NCBI GenBank assembly: GCA_023053685.1
Contig: JALIGW010000028.1
Location: forward strand, 7,873,782-7,937,781
From: Diadophis punctatus similis
Taxonomy: Eukaryota; Chordata; Lepidosauria; Squamata; Dipsadidae
DNA: 64,000 bases
Direction of reading: 5' to 3'
Shown here one piece after another: positions 24,501-64,000 of the stretch; within the stretch, counting starts at the first letter, position 1, and the number at the start of each line of letters is the position of its first letter. The translations under genes and the position numbers were made by a program. The notes under the pieces were generated by a model. That model was not told where the DNA came from. It was given only the letters and a program-made list of their open reading frames with translations, and did no database searches.

Positions 24501-25817
24501 TTTTAAATGCTTGTGGAGCAAAAATAAAACCTAATTTAATGCAATTATGATTTAGCCATTATGAGAATCTTAGCCTGATATAATATATATCTAACAAAAA
24601 GCATGTTATAACATTTGTAACAGAGAAAATTTTATTTTAAATATTTCACAGAGGTATTTCACTGTCTTAGCATACACAAGGACACTTAAATAGGGAATTT
24701 TTGGCACATTTTTTCCAGCTAAATCAACAGTTGTTAAATTTGAATTTATTAAAATTTCTATGCCCCCCCAACTCCCAGAGGGAGTTCCTGTAGTTAGTTC
24801 CTGTTATTAAACAAGGGAGTAATCTGAGCATATTCTGAGGTTAATGGAGCAATTTGTAATTGATTATTTGCGAGTCAAGGATCCACTTTACAAGTCTGTG
24901 TAAAACATACCACTACAATCCATAGATGTTTACTTTAATTCCAAGTTAGTGGCTAAAAGCCCATTGAGTTAAGCATACTTACCCTGCAGAACTTGTCCAT
25001 CCTCTCTTCTCTCCTACAATCCCTGTAATGCCCCAAATCCCATTTTGATAATTTCACAGCCCTGCAGGTTATAAGTACAGATTATCTCGACTGCTATGCT
25101 GTTGAATGCCACTCCAACAAGAGTAAGAGTCAACAGTGGAGAATTACAGCCCAATATATTTAAGAATGAGGCATTACTATTATTCTCCACTTTGAAAAAA
25201 TAGTATTAAAAATGGAAATATTATTTTTTTAGAAGAGAATTTTGAAGTTTTTGAAATGAAAGCCATTTTTGTCTTAAAGAATAAACCACTCTTTTAAATG
25301 TGAATATGATTGTACTCACCATTTCTGGTTTTGATACCATGGCACAATATCCACTATATTTTGTCACTCCGTCACGAGGTACAGTAGTATTGAGGTTCCC
25401 AGATACAATGGCATACTGTTTATTCTTATCTAGCTTTAAAGAGATTTCACTTTTCCCTCCAACTGCTTCGTCAGAACCAAGCACCCATTTATTTATATCT
25501 TCTTCACTACGAAATTCCCATACCACTTTTGTCTGATTCAATATATAATCTTGTATTGGTTTTTGGTCAAAATCTTTCATAAAATCAATTACTTCTTTCT
25601 TTACAAGCCCACATTGTGTTTTGAGTTCTTCCACTACTTTCTTAAAGTTATCAATTGTCTTCCGTGGTGAAATTTTCTCAATAGATGTTCCGGGTCTCTG
25701 ATAGCCACTGTACCACCTTGCATGGTGACCATTTGCAAGAGTCCTACACAAGCTACTTTGGCAGTAGTGTTTGTTTATCAAAGACAGAAAATCCAGCATT
25801 TTGAGAAATGAAGCCAT
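12420..25817 (-). CDS. NDUFAF1: NDUFAF1 (CIA30), mitochondrial complex I assembly factor 1, complete coding region in four exons
   Basis: NDUFAF1 is a mitochondrial matrix assembly factor in the complex that builds the membrane arm of NADH dehydrogenase. Four minus-strand exons join in phase 0: 25817-25320, 22018-21833, 21228-21154 and 12560-12420, giving 299 residues and TAG. Human is about 327 residues (from memory), so the N-terminal region is shorter. The CIA30 domain is clear: [61 protein letters not shown] and [19 protein letters not shown]. The N-terminus is basic and low in acidic residues, as for a mitochondrial presequence. ATG 25817 is the first start after an in-frame TAG at 25866-25868. 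The last intron is 8.6 kb and contains a DIRS element. Confidence 0.95.
12570..13429. other. NDUFAF1 last intron, 3' part, nothing recognised
   Basis: AT-rich intronic sequence between the terminal exon and the DIRS element, with no coding or repeat signal I can name. Confidence 0.5.
13430..13580 (+). repeat. DIRS left terminal inverted repeat
   Basis: It shares about 120 bp with the reverse complement of 19497-19617, running from agagtccaagcatggg through ttgcaatttctttggcc to gagctccagtttttcaac. Confidence 0.88.
13650..13760. repeat. DIRS internal complementary region
   Basis: The segment 13650-13710 (ggactctcccgcagtgcac, agaacgaacgttcagg) is the inverse of 13434-13488. The following ctgcatggagagtccaagca at 13723-13742 repeats the element's terminal sequence. 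This pairing is the hallmark by which DIRS elements are thought to circularise. Confidence 0.75.
13860..15110 (-). pseudogene. DIRS tyrosine recombinase, broken by a SINE and frameshifts
   Basis: The N-terminal part reads [20 protein letters not shown], then [20 protein letters not shown] and [14 protein letters not shown] (ends at 14764). After the SINE at 14512-14754 the frame resumes at 14492-14277 ([20 protein letters not shown]). A third piece at 14213-13860 carries the catalytic H-x-x-R in [20 protein letters not shown]. The family folds as a phage-integrase-type recombinase. The SINE and frame changes make it inactive. Confidence 0.85.
14512..14754 (+). mobile_element. tRNA-derived SINE inserted in the DIRS recombinase
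   Basis: Starts gagccgaggtggcgcagtgg (A-box-like), has gttcaaatctcactgg (B-box-like), the body ggttgactcagccttccatc and ends in ctattgctattgct. It is younger than the DIRS copy it interrupts. Confidence 0.9.
15063..15420 (-). pseudogene. DIRS linker between RNase H and recombinase
   Basis: The minus-strand frame contains [20 protein letters not shown], then [14 protein letters not shown] and [16 protein letters not shown], the conserved spacer of vertebrate DIRS polyproteins. It is in a different frame from both neighbours, which marks a frameshift at each end. Confidence 0.7.
15529..15886 (-). pseudogene. DIRS RNase H domain
   Basis: Reads [20 protein letters not shown], then [16 protein letters not shown], then [18 protein letters not shown] and QADWLSR. 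The catalytic D, E, D and D positions are present. The frame ends shortly after at 15419. Confidence 0.88.
16130..17140 (-). pseudogene. DIRS reverse transcriptase with a premature stop and an altered YLDD box
   Basis: The first part (17140-16448) contains [20 protein letters not shown] and [20 protein letters not shown], the fingers and motif A. The frame is stopped by TGA at about 16447-16449, where related elements have Gly in L-P-F-G-L. After it, the same frame reads [14 protein letters not shown], then [11 protein letters not shown]. The active-site box is YLDN rather than YLDD, so a catalytic Asp is lost as well. Confidence 0.85.
17184..18728 (-). pseudogene. DIRS gag-like region
   Basis: The frame starts at ATG 18728 and is open to 18219, with further open pieces 18186-17776, 17736-17464 and 17558-17184. 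The N-terminus is rich in Ser, Arg and Lys ([29 protein letters not shown]), as for a nucleic-acid-binding gag protein. The later part is acidic ([17 protein letters not shown]). Several stops and frame changes break it. Confidence 0.7.
19497..19617 (-). repeat. DIRS right terminal inverted repeat
   Basis: Inverse of 13434-13580. The outermost shared bases are ctccaagcagcgcacagg. Between 18800 and 19490 the element has a long non-coding 5' leader. Confidence 0.88.
19665..19790 (-). mobile_element. tRNA-derived squamate SINE (Sauria-SINE type head)
   Basis: On the minus strand it reads tcagtttggtttaatggtta (A-box-like), then a B-box-like region and the conserved agttgggttaccttgggcca. It lies directly outside the DIRS right end. 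Confidence 0.7.
19800..20309. other. NDUFAF1 intron, nothing recognised
   Basis: AT-rich sequence with no coding or repeat signal I can name. Confidence 0.5.
20310..20960 (+). mobile_element. Decayed CR1-like reverse transcriptase
   Basis: Scattered matches in order: a [22 protein letters not shown] stretch (compare VPEDWKKANV..IFKKGKK of CR1) near 20335, and a GAG-type [10 protein letters not shown]...[13 protein letters not shown] stretch near 20730 (compare [17 protein letters not shown]). Many stops are present. An old fossil copy. Confidence 0.45.
20985..21095 (+). mobile_element. 3' end of an old LINE
   Basis: The sequence gctaccttgatccctaccag followed by ggcaggatatgaatcaaatt is the decayed 3' terminus of an L2/CR1-type LINE. 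It lies just past the third NDUFAF1 coding exon. Confidence 0.45.
21154..21228 (-). CDS. NDUFAF1: NDUFAF1 coding exon 3
   Basis: Minus-strand acceptor tataacag, donor gtaagt. Its 25 codons in phase 0 read [20 protein letters not shown], then IWPDR. Too short for ordinary reading-frame calls; found by homology and splice sites. Confidence 0.92.
21235..21832. other. NDUFAF1 intron, nothing recognised
   Basis: Very AT-rich intronic sequence without repeats I can name. Confidence 0.5.
21833..22018 (-). CDS. NDUFAF1: NDUFAF1 coding exon 2
   Basis: Minus-strand acceptor ttggcag, donor gtaaca. Its 62 codons in phase 0 contain [20 protein letters not shown] and [15 protein letters not shown], the most conserved block of the CIA30 domain. 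Confidence 0.95.
22296..22533 (+). mobile_element. tRNA-derived SINE
   Basis: Starts gagctgagatagcgcagtgg, has the B-box-like gttcgaatctcac and the body ggttgactcagccttccatc, and ends agtctaagtgctattgctat. It is the same family as at 14512. Confidence 0.9.
22540..23217. other. NDUFAF1 intron, nothing recognised
   Basis: AT-rich intronic sequence. Confidence 0.5.
23221..24143. mobile_element. TA-flanked DNA transposon of the 'ttttcggagtataag' family
   Basis: Left end atatttttcggagtataag, right end gtgcgtcttatactcc followed by aaaaataca. It is about 920 bp and non-coding. Internally it has an inverted pair, cagcaatttacctccttgca near 23341 against aggaagcaaattgctggg near 23454. Related copies are at 31462 and 43780. 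Confidence 0.7.
24150..25219. other. NDUFAF1 intron, nothing recognised
   Basis: AT-rich intronic sequence with no recognised repeat. Confidence 0.5.
25320..25817 (-). CDS. NDUFAF1: NDUFAF1 first coding exon
   Basis: ATG at 25817 and donor ATG|gtgagt at 25320/25319. It encodes 166 residues: a basic N-terminal segment ([19 protein letters not shown]), a charged helix and the start of CIA30 ([36 protein letters not shown]). A second Met at residue 7 could also be used. The open frame runs on past the donor to 25221 by chance. Confidence 0.93.
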
Positions 25818-25895
25818 AAATGAATATTGATCAGCCGCTTTCCTTATCCAAACAGATACTGGTATCTATTTCTGATTAATGCAGTTTACCTTTAC
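25818..25895 (-). other. NDUFAF1: Predicted 5' untranslated part of the NDUFAF1 ATG exon
   Basis: The minus strand has an acceptor-like pyrimidine tract and ttataacag just before 25895, and an in-frame TAG at 25866-25868. I infer splicing from an upstream non-coding exon near 28.6 kb; no transcript evidence is available. Confidence 0.45.
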
Positions 25896-25974
25896 CTGTT
25901 ATAATACAAATAAAAACATTTTAAAAATAAAGTTTTTAGTTTCATTTACTTTACAAAATATACAAAGATGTATA

Positions 25975-26925
25975 TATTTATTTATTTATTTATTTATTGG
26001 TGTTTCTTATATGCCGCCCAACTCCCGGAGGACTCCGGGCGGCTTACAACAGAAAAAATACAAGAAACCAATATAAATAAACATTAAAACAGATATAAAA
26101 ATTAAAAACATCTTAAAACATTTACTATCCATTCAGCAGCATACATACTTGGGGGTGAGCTCAAGTGGACTACGCTCTACCCCCTGCCTGCAGGAAAAGC
26201 CAGGTCTTAACAGCTTTCCGGAAGGCCAGCAGGGTGGGGATAATTCGGGTCTCTGGGGGAAGTTGGTTCCAGAGCGCGGGGCCGGCCACAGAGAAGGCTC
26301 TCCCCCTAGGGCCCGCCAGGCGACATTGCTTAGCCGATGGGACCTGGAGGAGGCCAACTCTGTGGGCCCTAACCGGTCGAAGGGAAGTGTGAGGCAGAAT
26401 GCGGTCCCGGAGATAACCTGGTCCTAAGCCATGAAGGGCTTTAAAGATAGTGATCAACACCTTGAATTGGACCCGGAGACCGATGGGCAACCAGTGCAGC
26501 TGGCGGAGTACAGGTGTCACATGGGTGTACCTTGGCACACCCACCACAGCACACGCAGCCGCATTTTGCACCAGCTGAAGTCTCCGGATACTCTTCAAGG
26601 GTAGCCCCATGTAGAGCGCGTTGCAGTAGTCCAGGCGCGAGGTGACAAGGGCATGAGTGACTGTGAGTAGAGCCTCCTTCTCCAAGTATGGCCGCAACTG
26701 GGGCACCAGGCGAACCTGTGCAAAGGCCCCCCTAGCCACAGCGGAGAGATGGTGATCCAATTTTAGCTGTGGATCTAGGAGGACCCCCAAGTTGCCAGCC
26801 TGATCCGAGGGGGTCAGTTTCGCTCCCTCGAACGTCAAGGAGGGACAATTGTCATGGTCCTTAGGAGGCAATATCCAAAGACACTCAGTCTTGTCGGGAT
26901 TAAGTCTGAGTCTGTTCCTCCCCAT
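25975..26925 (-). mobile_element. CR1 LINE, 5' truncated (minus strand)
   Basis: The minus-strand frame 26925-26170 encodes the C-terminal part of CR1 ORF2: [60 protein letters not shown] and [20 protein letters not shown]. The 3' end has the terminal ccgcccaactcccggagg and a TTTA-repeat tail at 25975-25998. It lies in the presumed first intron of NDUFAF1. Confidence 0.92.
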
Positions 26926-27014
26926 CCAGATCCAGATCCAGATATACCTTGTATTACCATAAGTAATACTTTCAATAACATAAGAGCTGCATAAACAGAA
27001 CAGATAGCATATGA

Positions 27015-27439
27015 CAGTGATGGCGAACCTTTTTTTCCTCGGGTGCCGAAATAGTGCATGTGCGCACTACTGCACGCGCGTGCGTGCCCACACCCATAAT
27101 TCAAAGCTCCTGACTTGCCCCACCCTCCTGCACATGCGTGCGCGACCCCCCCCACTCCCCCATTTCCCGACTTCCAGTGGGCCCGGTGGGCCCATTTTTT
27201 GCCCTCCCCTGGCTCCAGAGGCTTTCTTGGAGCTTGGGGAGGGCAAAAACACTCCCCCCACCATCCTGGAGGCCCTCCGAAGGCCGAAATCGCCCTCCCA
27301 GAGCCTCCGCGCGAGCCAAAAATCAGCTGGCGGGCAATCACATGTGCACTGGAGCTGAGCTAGGGCAACGGCTTGCGTGCCAGCAGATATGGCTCCACGT
27401 GCCACCTGTGGCACCCGTGCCATAGGTTCGCCATCACTG
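27015..27439. mobile_element. hAT MITE, family A (copy 3)
   Basis: Inverted ends cagtgatggcgaacct and aggttcgccatcactg, with exact target duplications GCATATGA at 27007-27014 and 27440-27447. Non-coding; the open frames across it are by-products of its GC-rich sequence. Confidence 0.92.
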
Positions 27440-27449
27440 GCATATGACA

Positions 27450-28519
27450 TGCAACATATTTTTTTTAAAATATTATTGTTTATCACAAAACACAAACAAA
27501 ACAAAAACATACATTCAACATACAATTAAATGGAAAAAAGTGTACAAAAAAAGGAAAAAGTGATCAAATAAATTTAAATTTAACATGTAGGATCCACCCA
27601 GATCCACTGAAGAAGAAAAAAAAGCAGCAAATTCTCCTCCCATATATGGAATGAGGAAAAGAAAAAACAGTCAACAGGTTAAGCTAAACATACACAATAT
27701 TCTTAAAACACAAAAAAATGTCAGCCTTTTCATTTCGGATATCTTTACTGCAAAAGGAAATGAAAGAAAATAAATATGTAATTAGAGCACAATTCCCTAT
27801 TTGTGTTTTAATAGAACTGCACACATAAACTCAGCAATGAGAACACAATCTGAAAAATACTAGTTATTTAAACAAGCATTCATCAAACTTCTGTTTGCTC
27901 GGTAAAGACTTTATTGAGTCAAGATCAGTTTTGGTGACTATATGGTCAGCGCCACCACATGCAAGTTTGCCACTGCCTTCTTCCATACATTTGGTTTTGC
28001 AGCCTAGCCTGCAACCCTGGGATTTTCTGCTGGTCCCCCATCCAACTATTAACCAGGTCAAATTCTGCTTGGCTTTCTGAGGCATCACCTAAGATTGACT
28101 GGGTCTTGCTGCGCCTTTTAAAAACATTTATCTATTCCAGAATTAGGGTCAGAATTGTTCCATAGATGCTGAGAGACAAACCCTGGGAAGTTTCTCTTCT
28201 TTCAGAAACTCTGAGAAGAGTTTCCTGCCTGGCTTGAAATTTTTTTTCAACGTTTATTCACTCTTAAGGAACATCATTATATAGGAAAAACCAGATAGCC
28301 GTAAACCAGTAAACCCACCGAGTGGGGCAATGCACTCTGTTCGCTCCGTTTCTATCCTTCTCCGTCGTCTTGGCTTTCTGCTTCCTTAAAGAAGTAATAA
28401 GTTCACCCCTAACTTGCAACCAATAGTTTCACTTAATTCTCATTCCCAATATAGATGATTATGGTCAGTGTGTGGGTATGTTCTACCAATGCAGACTGGG
28501 GATGATGGGTACTGTAGTT
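27450..28519. other. Presumed NDUFAF1 first intron, nothing firm recognised
   Basis: The A-rich part at 27455-27800 resembles a decayed retroelement but carries no motif I can name. The rest is unremarkable. Confidence 0.4.
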
Positions 28520-28562
28520 CAACCGGGAATTAACCTGCGCAAATGCGACCCCCTTCGCTCAC

Positions 28563-28700
28563 CTTGCATTCGCCGCCGTCTTTTGCACCGAGTTCTACGC
28601 CGGCGAGTCCAACGCTGAAAGTCGTCCGGGCTCCTCAAAGGAATGACAGCCTATAGCGAAGGTTCCGTTTCGTTCACCTCGCGTAAATCTCGGCTGCAGA
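28563..28700 (-). other. NDUFAF1: Predicted non-coding first exon of NDUFAF1
   Basis: The minus strand has a strong donor, aatgcaag|gtgagc, with the exon ending at 28563. A second donor-like gcgag|gtgaac lies near 28676. The exon's 5' limit is not visible; the right boundary is a guess. Confidence 0.4.
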
Positions 28701-29303
28701 ACACGGACATTGTCTCCTCCGACTAGAAAACTTGTAGCTTTTAAAGGTTTTTAAAAGGTGGAGAAAGAGTGATATTTCGTTTACTAATTGTTTTTTTTTA
28801 GCCTGGTCGAAGATAACTGACGTAAACGGCAACAAGGGGCTTCCAAAAATCCCATCGGGTCCTCTTCCTACAACGACGGGCCTGGCCAAGCTTTTATACC
28901 GCCTGTAAAATGGGTCTTAAGCTTTCACTGGTTCCAAAAAAGAAAAAGAACGACATACACCCATCCAAGGGAACCACCCCACAGTTGGCCTCAGCCCCCG
29001 ACCACGGTTCCTTTGGGACTACAGCACGGTTTGCCCCCCAACTGACGGGCGAACGCCCCTTAACTCAACTCCGCCCCCCCCTCCCGGACTCAGGGCCTAA
29101 CGGCCAGTAGCGCTTTCTACGCCGGCCACGCCTACATCCGACGCGTCGCATGGCGCATGCTCGGTGCCCTTTGTGTCCCGGGTTGGCTGGCTGGCGGGCG
29201 AGCGGCTCCCTGGCTTTGGCAAAGGCCTGCCGCTCGAAGTGCCGCACACCGTCCGCTGGGCCCGCTGTGAGGAGGGGACGGGAGCGGCGGCGCCAGCTCC
29301 GCC

Positions 29304-63147
<33,844 letters not shown>

Positions 63148-63325
63148 TGAGTGCAGTGAAGAATATAATTAGATATTTATATCTGAGATGCTGGATATCA
63201 GTCACCATTCAAATATCCCACACATAACAGTAAGCATAAGCTAATATGAATTAAAATTAATATAATGCTTTGGTCTATAATCAGATGCAAAAAAACATAG
63301 ATTTTTCAGCAGAATTAATTCCATG

Positions 63326-63555
63326 TAGCAATAGCAATAGCTATTGCTATTAGTAAATAGTAATAGTATTTACTATTTACTGTAAAAGCGGTTTACAGAG
63401 TTCAGCATATTGCCCCCAACAATCTGGGTCCTCATTTTACCTACCTCAGAAGGATGGAAGGCTGAGTCAACCTTGAGCCGGTGAGATTTGAACAGCTGAA
63501 CTGCTGAACTAGCAGTAGCCTGCAGTGCTGCATTTAACCACTGCGCCACCTCAGC
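63326..63555 (-). mobile_element. tRNA-derived SINE
   Basis: Minus-strand copy. Plus-strand order is agcaatagcaatagctattg, cagcatattgcccccaacaa, gtcaaccttgagccggtgag and ccactgcgccacctcagct. Confidence 0.88.
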
Positions 63556-63780
63556 TAATAGCAGTAGCACTTAATATACCGCATCATAGTGCTTTACAGC
63601 TCTCTCCAAATGGTTTACAGAATCAGTATATTGCCCCTAACAATCTGGGTCCTCATTTTACCCACTTCAGAAGGATGGAAGGCTGAGTCAACTTGAGTCG
63701 TTTAGGATCGAACTCTTGGAAGTGGGAATTCAGATTTAGCCTGCAATTCTGGATTCTAATGTCTGTGCCACTGTGGCACA
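63556..63780 (-). mobile_element. tRNA-derived SINE (degraded), tandem to the previous one
   Basis: A second minus-strand copy begins at aatagcagtagcacttaata directly after the first. It has cagtatattgcccctaacaa and tctgtgccactgtggc at its head. Confidence 0.8.
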
Positions 63781-64000
63781 GTATGTAGAATTATTTATAT
63801 ATTGCTTACCCATCAGATTCTAAGTGGCTTAAATTATAAAAGCAGAAAAAAACAATATCAAAATCAATGTCCTTCAATCCCATTCACTACTGTCACTGTG
63901 TGAGGAAGAGCACTGTTTTTACCATGTTTCTATGTGACAGTAAAGTGGTAGAGATTATATTAATATGCAAATTCCTGTGTTTAGATTAGGGCAACCTTTT
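63781..64000. other. RTF1 intron, nothing recognised
   Basis: No exon seen before the window edge. Confidence 0.45.

Overview
The window is vertebrate nuclear DNA, most likely from a squamate and probably a snake. It carries widely spaced exons with GT-AG introns, CR1 LINEs with AAAT-type tails, tRNA-derived squamate SINEs, many hAT and TA-target DNA transposons, two DIRS retrotransposons and a Penelope-like fragment. No bacterial gene, CRISPR array, tRNA gene or rRNA gene was found. The gene order NUSAP1 - NDUFAF1 - RTF1 matches my recollection of human 15q15, which supports the three gene calls independently of the protein matches.

Layout. NUSAP1 (+) enters from the left; its last six coding exons lie at 2707-5048, and the last intron appears to use a GC donor. 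NDUFAF1 (-) converges on it: four coding exons run from 25817 down to 12420, and all join in frame to a 299-residue protein. Its last intron holds a nearly complete, inactivated 6.2 kb DIRS element. A second DIRS copy on the other strand lies just past its stop codon. A CpG-rich block at 28.5-29.5 kb separates NDUFAF1 from RTF1 and looks like a shared divergent promoter. RTF1 (+) fills the rest of the window: fifteen coding exons from 29304 to 63129 encode the first 567 residues, including the whole Plus3 domain. Its C-terminus lies beyond the right edge.

Between exons almost everything recognisable is mobile DNA. Six copies of one hAT MITE have 8 bp target duplications, five of them exact. 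Other hAT elements include a SPIN-like one. TA-flanked elements form several families, and CR1 copies include one nested inside another.

The three host genes do not form one pathway. NUSAP1 acts on the mitotic spindle, NDUFAF1 in mitochondrial complex I assembly and RTF1 in transcription elongation with the PAF1 complex. Their shared interest here is how mobile DNA has settled around their exons.

The most unusual signal is a 658 bp hAT-type element at 49999-50656 in an RTF1 intron. It appears to have captured the first coding exon of an unrelated gene, EAF1, together with its 5' splice site. Next is a reading frame that stays open from RTF1 exon 2 through the splice donor into a CR1 reverse transcriptase. 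All identifications come from reading the sequence and from memory of protein families; no database search was run.
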